The translations under genes were made by a program, and so were the position numbers. The notes under the pieces are model-generated. The model was not told the origin of the DNA, did not search any database, and saw only the letters and a list, made by a program, of their open reading frames with translations. This document shows, one piece after another, positions 32,226 to 44,154 of a stretch of DNA of 64,000 nucleotides (position 1 is the first letter of the stretch; each line of letters opens with the position of its first letter). The stretch is from Bombardia bombarda (Eukaryota > Ascomycota > Sordariomycetes > Sordariales > Lasiosphaeriaceae): contig JAULSR010000001.1 in assembly GCA_030512295.1 (NCBI GenBank), positions 6,161,001 to 6,225,000 of the forward strand. Direction: 5' to 3'.

Positions 32226-35200
32226 ATGCGTCGAACTAGGAGCTCGGCGGCGGCGACGACGGCGGCCCCTTCTCCAGCAGTCGCCAAAAGTATTACTGGT
32301 ATGTAATCATCTCAAAGATGGCGATTGAAAGACGGGTGCGAAAGATCCTAAACGGAATTCTCCCCTTGGCTCAATCTACTGCCAACGAAGCTCATGTCAC
32401 TTCATATACATATCATGCTGACAAGTTTGCCTCCAAAGTCCCGTCTCCTCAGCCGGATGCCAAGTCGGATGCTAAGCGCCCTCGCGGCCGGCCTCGCAAA
32501 GTCTTGACTGAGAGTCCGCTGTCCTCATCTGTGCCGACGCCAACAAATTACCTTTCAAGCAGCGAGAACACAACGCCGCTCACAAGCTATGATGCAACTC
32601 CCAGTCCGTCTCTACTGGCAGGGGGAGCAAAGCATCCCAGTAGGATCGAGGTAGTTCTACCCACTGTCAAACATGCCAATACACAGAAAGCACTACGTCA
32701 GAGCATCTACGCCAGCAAGCGTAAACGAAAGTCCGAAGACAGCGAGGATGAAGATTCAGACAATACGCCTGATGCGAAGGTGGCACGTAGGTTGCAACAA
32801 GAAGAAGACGAAGCAGCATCATCGGCGGCCCTGAAGTCCTTTGCCCAACCTCAGCGTGGACCACGTCGCAGCCTTCGAGCGGTGCTAGCTACTCCTTTGC
32901 CAGCTTTACCGCCTCCCCCGATCCATAGACAGTCATCAAAGGCGGCGGGCAAAAAGCCAGCGGCCATCATCCCTGATTCTGAGGAGGAGGATGATTCTTC
33001 GGGCCTTTCAGAGCTTGACGACGATAGTGACGAGTCGCTTCAGCCCTTGAGCAGGCGGCGAAAGATCGGCACTAGGAGTGCTGCCAAACCCAAAGCTGCG
33101 ATTATCCCAGCTTCTTCAGACGATGATGAGGATTTATCACTGGACGATTCCTTTAGTGACGCATCTATCGGTATTGATGCTCTCCTGTCTGAAGCAAGCG
33201 AAGCCTCCGGATCCGATGACGACGTGGCTGGCGTGAGCAATCGCCATAATGTGGCTTTACGTCTAGCAACTGCCAACCGCCGTGCTTTTAGAGGTTACCA
33301 GAGCACACGCAGGGTTAAAAGAGATAGAGACCGTCTCGAGGAGCATCATCCTGAACTTAAGACTATGTGGGATGACCTTAAGGGGATGCCTGTCCTAAAG
33401 GCTGGCAAGGCCGCGCAGCCAAAGTCCATCACCCGTCAACTGAAGCCCTTCCAGCTCGAAGGCCTGGCCTGGATGATGGAGATGGAGAAAATCGAGTGGC
33501 GAGGCGGACTCCTTGGAGACGAGATGGGCCTTGGCAAAACTATTCAAGCGGTGTCTCTGATCATGTCTGACTGGCCTGCCAAGAAGCCTTCGCTAGTGCT
33601 GGTCCCTCCAGTTGCTCTTATGCAGTGGATGACCGAGATCGAGTCGTACACGGATGGAACGCTGAAAACGCTGGTCTTCCACGGGACGAATGCGAAGTCG
33701 AAGAACCTCACTATTAAGGATGTCAAAAAATACGATGTAATCATCATGTCTTATAACAGCCTGGAGTCGATGTATCGCAAACAGGAGAAGGGCTTCAAGC
33801 GGAAGGAGGGTTTATACAAAGAAAAATCGGTCATTCACTCGACAGAGTTCCACCGCGTCATCCTTGATGAGGCCCACTGCATCAAGACGCGGTCGACCAT
33901 GACAGCCAAGGCATGCTTTGCTCTCAAGGTCGCATATCGTTGGTGTCTTACCGGCACTCCACTCCAGAACAGAATCGGCGAGTTCTTTTCGCTGGTTCGA
34001 TTTCTCAATGTCCGTCCCTTTTCATGCTACCTTTGCAAAGACTGCCCTTGTTCCACCCTGGAGTGGTCAATGGACGAAGACAACCGTTGCAAGTCATGCA
34101 AACATGGCGGCATGCGACACGTATCGGTCTTCAATCAGGAATTGCTGAACCCGATCCAGAAGTACGGAAACCGTGGTCTAGGCGCCGAGGCTTTCAAGAA
34201 GCTTCGGATCATGACTGACCGCATCATGTTGCGTCGGTTGAAGAAGGACCATACGGACTCTATGGAGCTTCCTGTCAAGGAGATCAATGTTGAGCGTCAG
34301 TTCTTTGGCGAGGAGGAAAACGATTTTGCAAACAGTATCATGACCAATGGTCAGCGGAAATTCGACACCTATGTCGCAACCGGAGTCCTGCTTAACAACT
34401 ACGCCAACATCTTTGGGCTTATCATGCAGATGCGGCAGGTCGCAGATCATCCGGATCTTATCCTGAAGAAGAACAGCGAAGGTGGTCAGAACGTGCTCGT
34501 CTGCTGTATTTGCGATGAGCCTGCGGAGGATGCCATACGATCTAGGTGCAAGCATGACTTCTGCCGCATATGCGTCAAGAGCTACCTGAACTCTTCACAT
34601 GAACCGGAATGCCCCAGTTGCCATATTCCTCTATCGATTGATCTTGAGCAGCCTGAGATCGAGCAAGACGAGGTTCAAGTAAAGAAATCGTCAATCATCA
34701 ACCGGATCAAGATGGAGAACTGGACCTCGTCGTCCAAGATCGAACTGCTAGTCCATGAGCTCCACAAGCTCCGATCTGACAACGAGTCTCATAAATCCAT
34801 CATTTTCTCCCAATTCACGACGATGCTACAGCTGATTGAGTGGCGGCTACGTCGTGCTGGTATCACCACTGTCATGCTTGATGGAAGCATGACTCCGGCC
34901 CAGCGACAGGCTTCGATCAATCACTTCATGACAAATGCCGATGTTGAGTGCTTCTTGGTTTCCTTGAAGGCAGGGGGTGTTGCCCTCAACCTGACTGAAG
35001 CTTCCCGTGTGTTCATCGTTGATCCGTAAGTCATATCATTTTCTTAGAGTTGTTGATTTATGCGGCTAACCTATGTCATGAAGATGGTGGAACCCTGCAG
35101 CTGAGTGGCAGTCCGCGGACCGTTGTCACCGCATTGGCCAGACCCGGCCATGTACCATTACTCGACTTTGTATCGAGGACTCTGTCGAGAGCCGAATGGT

Positions 35201-35312
35201 TCTTCTGCAGGAGAAGAAGACTAACATGATTAATTCCACGATCAATGCTGATGATTCAGCAATGGACTCTCTGAGTCCCGAGGATCTACAATTCTTGTTT
35301 CGCGGCACCTGA
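32226..35312 (+). CDS. rad16: DNA repair protein Rad16, SNF2-family ATPase with RING finger (962 aa)
   Basis: ATPase partner of Rad7 in damage recognition and chromatin handling during global-genome nucleotide-excision repair; the RING implies ubiquitin-ligase function. Exons 32226-32298, 32439-35025 and 35084-35312. The first intron (GTATGT, branch GCTGAC, acceptor CAAAG) could alternatively end at 32390 in the same frame. The second (GTAAGT, branch CTAAC, acceptor GAAG) rejoins as FIVDPWWNPAAEWQ. The acidic/basic N-terminus includes an AT-hook-like KRPRGRPRK. SNF2 motifs: GDEMGLGKT (about 384-392) and DEAHCIK (about 500). A Cys-rich insert follows (CYLCKDCPCS, CKSCKHGG), then a C3HC4 RING (CCICDEPAEDAIRS, CKHDFCRICV, CPSCHIPL) near 713-756. 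The helicase C-terminal domain has HRIGQTRP. All motifs expected of Rad16 are intact. Confidence 0.95.
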
Positions 35313-36638
35313 TCCCTCTACTCATATACAAAAGAGAAAAAAGGGTTGAGCTTTGTACCTTTGCTTATTTTGTTACTTTGCTTCTGATATGTCATTGGGC
35401 TTTCCATTGATACATTTGCACACACCAACCAGCCTGTATGCTAAGGGGTTCATAGACCTAGACAGTCTGAAGATAAATACTACATTAAAAGGGGGTGGAT
35501 TGTGGGTTGATTTGGGTTGATTTTGACCCGGTTTTAAACAGGAGCTGTGGCGCCAGCAAAGTGAGAACGACGATGGGGAAGCGAGAAATAAGCTCGGGGA
35601 TACTATGGATTTTGCTTTGTATTATAAAATATAATTGTCGGAATAAAAATCGCTGTCGTACTTCCATTCCTCAAAGAAACTTCCTTTGAGCCGGGGGCTT
35701 GGCAATTGGGAGGTCATCTGGGCAGGACTGCACTGGCAGGCAGACACTGCGGACGGATCTCCAATCTAATGCCATCAATGCTCACAAGCTGTCGGACCAG
35801 TATGTGGAGCTGGTTGGAGGTGAGTGTGGGGTAGCGTCGGACCACCAGGACCGACTGAGCAATGATTGGCCAGTTAGGCGGTGGTGTTCCCTGCAGTGGG
35901 GCGCATGATCAAGACCATTGGGTCAAATCGTGGAGAACCCCTGCCTGGCACCTCAGTCCCCCAAGAAGGAGGGGGCACGAGGACCGACAGGTTCCCAGCC
36001 GAGCCAGCTTCCCCGCCGCCTCACACACACACAGGTTCTGGTCGGGCCACTCTGGGCAGGTGCAGCGCAGCAGGTGTGCGTGCTGCAGGTGCAGGTCGAG
36101 GGGTCCTGCTGAACGAAACAAGTCGTCATACTGGTTATTACTTTCTCCGATCCTGCTTTTGCTTTGTCGGGGCTGTTGTTGTCTACTTCATCTTTTTTCG
36201 GGTTGATCTTTCCCTTTTGCTACTCTAAGCATCGAGAGTTCGAGACGACGTCTTCCACAATTAGGACTGCAGCCAGCAGTTTTGCCCAACGAGCCATTTA
36301 CATTGTTTACACTTTTGCATTCTTGCATACAGCCTTCCTACCCGGACTGGGCCATCTTGCTTGTGATCCGTCTTTTCAATGAAGAGTTGTTGTTAAACCT
36401 CTTCCCAACTCGCTCAACGTCTTGTTTTGAAACTGCTTCTCTATATTCCTCCCGGACCCTCCGTCATTGATCGCACTGGGGAAAACCACAAGCCAAGCTT
36501 TTCGTCTCCAGTGCCGCCGCCCGCCACATGTGTTGCTAGCGACGGCAAGCTCGGAAGAGAGAACCCTAGACGTTGCGCTAGCTACCTGCGTCGTCTAGCC
36601 TTCTTCCACCCCTAGCGACACTCCCCCTTGCTTAAAAG
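35313..36638. other. Intergenic region, 1.3 kb
   Basis: Downstream of rad16 and upstream of glutaminase. Pyrimidine-rich tracts near 36140-36230 and 36400-36460 resemble fungal promoter/leader sequence of the glutaminase gene. No gene or RNA seen. Confidence 0.6.
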
Positions 36639-39330
36639 ATGCGATTCGACTTTCTGGCGCTGGCCGCTCTGGCGAGCGCGTCCACTCTCACGCCTCCGGT
36701 GTTGCCATTGATCGTTCGCAACCCTTACTTGAGCACCTGGCTGGGCAATGCCCGCAGTGCGCCATGGGAGGACTGGCCGATGTTTTATACCGGAGCCCAT
36801 GTAAGCAGGCAGCTGTCCTTTCCTCTCTTGTATTGGACCAGACTCTTCCCGTATGATGTGATGGGCAGAGAGAAAAAGAAAAGAGGCAGAGAAAGAAAGT
36901 TGAGTCCCTCGGATCATGTGCTTGGCTAACTCGTCCGCCCGTTGACCAGGTTGGGTTCTCCGTCATGGCATCGGTGCCCAGCGCAGGCAAGGTGTATCCT
37001 CTCCTCGGACGGCCCCAGGATTCCATTGCCCACAGCCACCGCTCCTACAACGTGTCGTACCCAGACTATCTTGGCGCCGTCTTTGATGCCTCGACCACCA
37101 ACCTGACGTATCTGATTCCCGGGTCCTCGGGCGACCAGTCCGTACGCTTGACGCTCTCCTTCCTTTCGCCCATTACGCCCTCCTCGACGTTGAGGCAGTC
37201 GATTCCTGCCTCGTACTTGACCGTCATTACCGAGGGCTGCTTCGATGTTGACGTTTACTCTGACGTAAATGGGGAGTGGGTTAGCGGAAACAGAGCGAAC
37301 GACATTAAATGGGAGCTGCACAATCCGAAGCCTAAGGTTAAAGGCGACTCGGGTCCGGCTATCAAGACTTGGAAAGTGACGCGGAGCACGGAGCAGATCC
37401 TGACCGAGTTTGGTGACAGGTCGGAATGGGGGACTCTGCATTTCTCGGCGCCGTCAGATGTTCACCACGAGTCCGGCACGTCTGGTCTTATCCGACAGTA
37501 CTTCGCCGAGAAGGGGTCGCTGAAGAACCAGGTCGATAGCGCTTTCCGGGGCATCATGCAAGATGAGCCCGTGTTTGCGTTTGCGAAGTCGTTTAAACTG
37601 AGTGGGAAGACAAAGGGCGGGTGCACCAAGAAAGAGGACAGCGTCGTGTTCACGTTTGCCCTGGTCCAGGACCCCGTGGTGCAGTTCGCCTCGGCCAGGG
37701 GGCTGACTTTCATGAAGCCGTTTTGGGCGTCGTACTTCGAGTCGCCTGAGGAGCTGATAAGCTACCATTACCAAGACTTCGAAACGGCGGCTTACCTGGC
37801 CAGGAACTACTCGGACTCGCTTGCCCGTGACGCCTATGAGTCTGGCTCCCAGGATTATCAGGATATTGCCGCCCTGTCTGCACGGCAGGTTCTAGGCGCA
37901 ACCCAGTTTTCTGGGACACCTGATAATCCCATCATCTTTCTCAAGGAGATCTCCTCAAACGGAAACTTCCAGACTGTGGACGTCATCTTCCCGGCCTTCC
38001 CCTTCTTCCTGTACACTAACCCGAGGTGGCTGGCTTACCTTCTTGAGCCGCTTCTAGAGCACCAGCTGAGTGGCCAGTATCCCAACGACTACAGCATGCA
38101 TGATCTCGGCTACCATTTCCCCAACGCAACAGGCCATGGCGATGGCAATGACGAGTACATGCCGGTTGAAGAGTGTGGAAACATGCTGATCATGGGCCTT
38201 GCCCTGGCCAATTCCCTGAAATATGACACGGAGCCGGCTTTCGTGTCAGCTGCTGCGCTGGATTGCGCGAAGCCAATTGCCGCGGCCAGCAAGTGGTTGC
38301 AGGTGGTCGATAAGCATGGAATCGATGTCGGGCGAGAGGTTGGAGTGACAACGGGACCCAAGGCTGCAGAGAAGTGGCTCTCGCGTTCGTACAAGCTTTG
38401 GAAGCAATGGACTGGCTATCTCGTTGCGGAATCACTCATCCCACACAACCAGCTCTGCACCGATGATTTTGCTGGATGGCTGGCTAACCAAACGAATCTT
38501 GCACTGAAGGGTATCATTGGCATCAAGGCCATGAGCGAGATTGCTGATATCGTGGGTGAGAAGAAAGATGCTCAGGAGTACAAGGATATTGCCAAGAGCT
38601 ACATTGACAAATGGCAAGAGTATGGTATCTCGAGGGATCAGACACACGCCAAGCTGGCCTATACGTGGTATGGTTCGTGGACGACAATCTACAACCTGTA
38701 TGCAGATTCTCTTCTCTGCTTCCACGTCCCGGACAAGGCTGCCGCCGACACCACGGGGCAAAAGGGGACCAACTGGTTCGGGCAAAAGCCGATTGGAGAT
38801 AAGTCAGATGAGGGGATCTTTGTGCCTGACAAGGTCTACCAGATGCAAAGCGACTGGTACCATGCTGTCCTTCAGCGATACGGGCTTCCTCTAGACTCTC
38901 GGCACTTGTATACAAAGAGTGACTGGGAGTTCTTCGCTGCCGCAGTGGCAAGCAAGAAGACCAGAACGGAGATGCTCGGCGTCATTGCAACGTGGGTGAA
39001 TGAGACGTCAACAGGTAAGAGCTGCTCCTTTCCCGAGAAAAAGAGAGCAAGAGCTAACTGAGAATCATCACAGATCGCCCATTGACAGACCTGTATGATA
39101 CTGAGGGTACTGGAGGTTTCCCCGGTCCCGATTTCTTTGCACGACCCGTGGTTGGGGGCCATTTCGCCTTCTTGGCGCTGGAGAGGGCGTGCGGTGGCAA
39201 GGCTGTGGAATCCCTCAGGTTCCTCGACGAAAAGCCGCCTGCAGAGATCAATGTCGAGCAAGCATTGCTCGAGGACAGTTTGCATGGGAAGAAGATGATG
39301 GGTGGAAGCAATTGGGACAATGACCTTTAG
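36639..39330 (+). CDS. gtaA: Secreted glutaminase A (GtaA family), 827 aa
   Basis: Extracellular enzyme hydrolysing L-glutamine to glutamate and ammonia in filamentous fungi. Exons 36639-36800, 36950-39014 and 39074-39330, with introns of 149 nt (GTAAGC to ACCAG) and 59 nt (GTAAGA, branch GCTAAC, acceptor CACAG). A signal peptide (MRFDFLALAALASAS) precedes TLTPPVLPLIVRNPYLSTWL, the conserved N-terminus. The order of blocks fits DUF4964, DUF5127, DUF4965 and DUF1793: MFYTGAHVGFSVMASVP, PDNPIIFLKEISSNGNFQTV, YPNDYSMHDLGYHFPNATGH, EYMPVEECGNMLIMGLAL, KLAYTWYGSWTTIYNLYAD, then RPVVGGHFAFLALER near the end. Several N-x-S/T sites (NYS, NLT, NAT, NET) suggest glycosylation. Length is that of the family's longer members. 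No nitrogen-control site was confidently located. Confidence 0.94.
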
Positions 39331-40439
39331 GTTGGGCTGCGGATTTGAGTTGCATTCATTCATTGCATTTGTTGGATAGCATTCAAATAGGATAGGGTTG
39401 AAGAGGTGTTGCTAGGGTAAGGTACCTATCAGTATGTATCAGCTAGTATCAGTTATCATGCATATTTGTCCATAACAGACGGTTTGTGCCTGTTTATAAA
39501 ATGCGCAGAATTGATGCACGGAGAAACGACACATGCATGCCTGTTAGGTAACACAAGGGAGAAATGGAAATTGACCAATGCAATCAACTGGCGGACCGCG
39601 CTGGCCGCCGGGGCTTGGTAAAAAGAAAGGTCCATCCCGAAAGCCAATAGCGGCGTGTCCATGTAAAATGCAGCGTCCCGCGCCCTATTGCTTATGGATG
39701 AAAGTCTGCAGCTTCGCTTCTTGTCTAATTAAAAAGTGAGGCTCGGGACCTCCCGCCCTCGCAAGATTAACTAAGGTACACTACAATTTGCACCTGTGAC
39801 GTTTCGGGCGTCTGGTTGTCTGAGTCGCTGGCTCGCTGCCAATCGGCAGGGCGAGCTGGGCGAAGAGCTTGGGCCCCTTGGGGGAACTACGACTCGCGAA
39901 AAGTAATCGAATTAGCCAGCAGGCCCACTCCGCCGAAACAAGCTAGTACCTTTGCGCTTGCACCAAGGAGAGGCTGGAGCTGCCAGGAAAAACGCGACCA
40001 GGACCTGCAACTGCCACGGGATCCCTCCCTTGGCTGCAAAAGCGAAAAGGCATCGTCGCCTCTTTCGCCTCCTTGATTGTGACAAACATCCCGCTTTTTT
40101 CCACCTGCTTGCTCATTGTTCTTGATTTTTTTTAATCGGCGAATACCCCATTTCCACCTTCACCACACAGAGAAGGAAATACCCGTTTTTCTTTTTGCAC
40201 GCATCCATTCACGCCGTCTTGGGCCACCCATTGCCTTTTGTCCGCTTTTTCACACTTCGCGCCAGGGACTGAAAATTCACCGAAAAACCTGCCTGTTTCT
40301 CGGGCCATCCCTCGTTTCCGGCCTATTTTCCGCCCGTCAACACCTGGGACTGCTGTTCACCATCACTGGTCGTTCGGAGCCAACTTTTCTCCCTCCTGCA
40401 CCAAATTACCTACACACCAGGTAACACAAATCTATCGCA
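39331..40439. other. Intergenic region, 1.1 kb
   Basis: 3' flank of gtaA and promoter/leader of the Tra2-like gene. The last 300 nt are CT-rich and T-rich, as in fungal leaders. No gene seen. Confidence 0.6.
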
Positions 40440-41831
40440 ATGGCCACCACTGCAATGGATTACGAGAATGCGAACGTCGACCGTTTCGACGGTGAGTCTC
40501 TTTCCCGCTCCCGCTTCCGCTTCCACGTGCACCACCGCAATTCCCATCACGAGCGACACCTCTCCTCATCAGCCCTGCCATCGGCCATCGCGCTCTCGCC
40601 TTCGCCTCTCTCCTTCCAGCAAGACGGAACGAACCTCGCAATCGCGACCGCCGCTGACACTGCCATCTAGATGAGCCACCTCGCTACGATCGCGACCGTA
40701 GTGCGTCGCCGCGTCGCGATGACGGTCACGAGTCGACGCGTCGTCGCTCCATGTCGCCAAATGGCAACGACCGGTAAGCTAGTTTTCCACATCACACCCG
40801 CAATCAAGCCCATCGCCCCACGCACTGCCTCCGGTAGCCTGTCACCCTCACCTCACAATTCTAACGACAAATGCAGTGCTCCTCCCAAGAACAACAACGA
40901 TAATGGAAAGGATGACGATGGTGCCATCAACCCCGGCTCTAACCTGTTTGTCACGGGCATTCACCCCCGCCTCGAGGAGGCTGAGGTCACTCGTCTCTTT
41001 GAGAAGTACGGTGAGGTTGAGAAGTGCCAGATCATGAAGGATCCTCACACTGGCGAGTCGCGTGGCTTTGGTTTCGTGAAGATGGTTACATCAGATATGG
41101 CCGACGCTGCCAAGGACGGCCTGCAGGGTGAGGTTATCGAGGGACGCACTCTCAGCATTGAGAAGGCTCGCCGTGCCCGTCCTCGCACTCCTACGCCCGG
41201 CAAGTACTTCGGCCCGCCGAAGCGTGGTAAGCAAAATTCCACATAATCTTCAGCTTATACAGGCAGATTTCTCACTAACAGAATAGAAGAGCCTGGTGGC
41301 CGACCCGGTGGTCGGTTTGATGATAGACGCCGTGGCGGTGGGGGCTACGGCGGTAGCGGTGGCGGTGGCGGTGGCGGTGGCTACGGCCGTGATGACTCGT
41401 ACCGCGGCTACCGCGGATCGGGATATCGCGGCGGTGGTGACGACCGTGGTGGTGGTGACCGTGGTTATGATCGTGGCTATGACCGCAATTACCGCGAGGA
41501 CCGCGGCTACGATCGCGGCTACCGTGAGGACCGCAGCTATGATCGCCGCGAGCGTGACGATAGCTATGGTCGTATCGATCGCTACGCTGGTGGTCGCGAG
41601 GAGCGCACTGAGCGCTACGCTGGCTCCAGCGGAGGCCGTGGTGGTGATGACCGCCGTGCGCCTGCGTACGACCGCGGCAGCGGTGGTGATCGCGAGTACC
41701 GCCCCAGCGGTGGTGACCGTGATGCTCGCCCCCCGCGTGACAGCGCTCCTGCTACGGCTGGCTATGTCGACTCGGCTCCCCGCACTGAGAGCCGCGAGCC
41801 TTATGGTAGTAGCTCCCGGACTCGACTTTGA
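40440..41831 (+). CDS. Tra2-like RNA-binding protein with RGG/YDR-rich tail (349 aa)
   Basis: Exons 40440-40491, 40671-40773, 40877-41226, 41287-41831, with introns of 179, 103 and 60 nt, all GT-AG and frame-consistent. The short N-terminus carries Arg/Ser/Asp clusters (RSASPRRDDGHESTRRRSMS). One RRM spans about residues 75-155, with RNP2 LFVTGI and RNP1 RGFGFVKM. It is followed directly by PRTPTPGKYFGPPKR, which closely matches the linker after the RRM of transformer-2 proteins (PHTPTPGIYMG type) and is the main reason for the Tra2 call. The last 180 residues are Gly/Arg/Tyr/Asp repeats (GGGGYGGSGGGG, DRGYDRGYDRNYREDRGYD) rather than a long RS domain. The likely role is splicing regulation or mRNP assembly in the nucleus, inferred from family. 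Confidence 0.9.
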
Positions 41832-44025
41832 TGGAATATAAACTGACTCTTTGCAGGCGCCCGTTAGTAACGCAATCTCGCGACAAAGCAGTCATTCAGC
41901 CTTGAGTCCATTGTTTGGGACTTTCCCTGGACTGAACAGCAGCAGACGAATCTTTTCTTTTTTTCCTGTGTCTTCTCTTTCGCTCTTGGCATGGTCAAAA
42001 ATCGGATATCCCAAAACGCGTCGGCTGGAGTTACGGCAGATACTTGGGGGGTATTTGGCCCTGTTCCCGCGCTTCGTTTTGCACCATAATGCTGCCTAGA
42101 ATCTGGCCATCTGAAGGTTGCGACACAACAGTTCTAATGGCATGGAGATCTGGGACAGTCGTCTGCGGCATGAGTCGACATTTATTCTAGGCCCCCCATC
42201 TCCCTCCCTCTTTCACCAATTTGGATCAGAAATACGGAGTGGGTGGAAGGCCGCGCTTGTACGATTATTCTATTTTCCGCCTTTTTTACGGCCAACGGCA
42301 ATACCGTGACGACTTTGCGCGCATCTATTTCGACGGGGGGGTTTTCTTACGTAGTCGGCAAGCATGATACGCACAGCACATCACAACCATCAACATTAAT
42401 CGTGAACACAAAACACCACAATGCGCCAACATGGTGGCAATTTTCATAAGGTACAGGCGGCGCCTTTATCACATTTCGACCCGTAATCACCTTGCCCAAC
42501 CATGCGCCAGGCTTCACGTCTTGACATCTGAATCCGCCATTTTGCAACATTTTTGCGACTTTATCGTGCATGACCATTCACTCTACGAATTCTTCGCCAT
42601 GGCCCGATGTGTGTCGCCAGCAGTGTCTTTCGCCCCTTCACTCCTTCGTCCTGTGAATTGGTGAGAGCTAGGTTCAAAGACCAACATTCTTGGAGCCTAT
42701 TGCCTATGAACGGGAAGAAGTTTCAACAAATACCAGAAGAAGAAAAGCGAAAAAGAAAAAGCGAGGTAATTCCCTTGGTACAAACAAGACATTCATCTGA
42801 CATTGCCATTCTCTTTCAGGAAACACGCACACAAACACAAACATGCAAGTCAGCCCACACATGTTTGCTGGTGAATGCGATGCGATTACAGCTTACTGCG
42901 AATTAAGCCAGCCAGCATAGCACAGTCTTTGATTGATCCGGACTTTCGCTTTTCGCTTTCATACGGCGCACGCACACGCAAGTACGCACGAACGCGTTAC
43001 ACTGACAATGCCTGATCGTTTGCTTTGTTGCCTTTGCTAGTTTTGACCCCCTACCCGGCGGTCGAAGGATGAAACGACAGGGGTCGTGAAAGAAATGAGC
43101 AAGTAAGGGAAAGCCGAAGTAGGCAAATGGCCATGAGGTGAATCCCAGCCAGAGGCTTGTCCTGTGCCTTTGAGCAGTTTTGGCTGTCGGTTTGCCCAAT
43201 GGCTCTCTCGCGGTTGTCTGTCAGCTTAGACTCAGTCACTGAGCATGACATGAACCTGGCATCTATCATCAGACCTCTCTCTCGCGCGCTCTTGCTCCTT
43301 CATTTGATAAAACAACGTTTGTTGGGATGAAAACCAAGAGAGGAGGGGTCAGGCAGGGGTCGGTCAAGTATCCGGAGCCTATTCTGACTTCTCTTTTGTC
43401 AATATATTTCCTTTTTACCCTTTTGCTATCATTGCCGGCATCTGTTGTGCTTGTCTATATGTTTCAGCCTGGGCGTTGTGCAGCTGTATTAATACTTCAC
43501 AAATGTGTTGTATACACATAAGTGGTGTACTGCAGTATAGCTGGCGGATCTTGGAGGTGATCTGGGCTAGCTGTTCGCCACTATTGATGAAACTATTAAG
43601 TAGGCATGTCTAGAACAACTATTGACTTCGTCATCGATTCTCATCATTTGCTTGAGCTCCTCATACTCAAAATATTCAGGGGAGGAAATGTTGTTGGTGT
43701 ATATAGCCAGATCATTTGAAGCCCGGTACGGCAGTAAACGAATGCTCTCGTCAAATGTGCAACGTCAAGAGTTGACAGTACAATGTAGTGTGTTGGTTGG
43801 TTGGTTGCGTTGAACTTGTTCATCATGATTACAGCGTGTTTTGATGATGACCATATACACTGAAAATATCACCGTCCTCGAGTTCGTGGTTTGAATTGTA
43901 ATTCTTAGTCTGTTATGCCGTACGTTTATGAGAGAGGCAACTCTGCGAACTGTTTGTCTGCATGCCAGCCCATCCACCTGCCTTGCCCCTGACACTGCAT
44001 ACTTATCCACCATCAATCACAGCTG
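41832..44025. other. Intergenic region, 2.2 kb
   Basis: From the Tra2-like stop to the tRNA. Only short overlapping open frames; no family match, repeats or RNA recognised beyond a GGTTGGTTGG run at about 43793-43805. Confidence 0.6.
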
Positions 44026-44145
44026 GTCCGGCTGGTGTAGTGGTTGTCACGTCTTGCTCACACTAAAGTTGTTGTTCGAATATTTGTTCGGATGGTTAGC
44101 TCTTGTCAGATTCCAAGGTGGCAGGTTCGATCCCTGCGTCGGACA
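44026..44145 (+). tRNA. tRNA-Val (CAC) with 50-nt intron, atypical variable loop
   Basis: Acceptor stem GTCCGGC (44026-44032) pairs fully with GTCGGAC (44138-44144), followed by discriminator A. The D arm GTG-TAGTGGTTGT-CAC closely resembles eukaryotic tRNA-Val. The anticodon stem TCTTG (44052-44056) and loop CTCACA-C give anticodon CAC at 44059-44061. An intron of about 50 nt (44063-44112) follows position 37, the canonical site, and 3' stem CAAGG is at 44114-44118. T arm GCAGG-TTCGATC-CCTGC is perfect. A T4 Pol III terminator lies just downstream. Odd points: only two bases (TG) remain for the variable loop, and the intron repeats TCTTG at 44101-44105, so an alternative stem with CAAGG is possible. 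It is either a functional tRNA with unusual geometry or a tRNA pseudogene. Confidence 0.65.
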
Positions 44146-44150
44146 ATTTC

Positions 44151-44154
44151 TTTT
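44151..44154 (+). terminator. Pol III T4 terminator of the tRNA
   Basis: TTTT six nucleotides after the tRNA discriminator base (preceded by TTTC), the usual RNA polymerase III stop. Confidence 0.6.

Noticed and set aside
44080..44145. A second, intronless tRNA starting in the tRNA-Val intron (TTCGGATGGTTAGCTC)
   Set aside because: Its 5' end cannot pair with GTCGGAC at the 3' end and its anticodon loop would be eight bases; the upstream GTCCGGC pairs perfectly instead.
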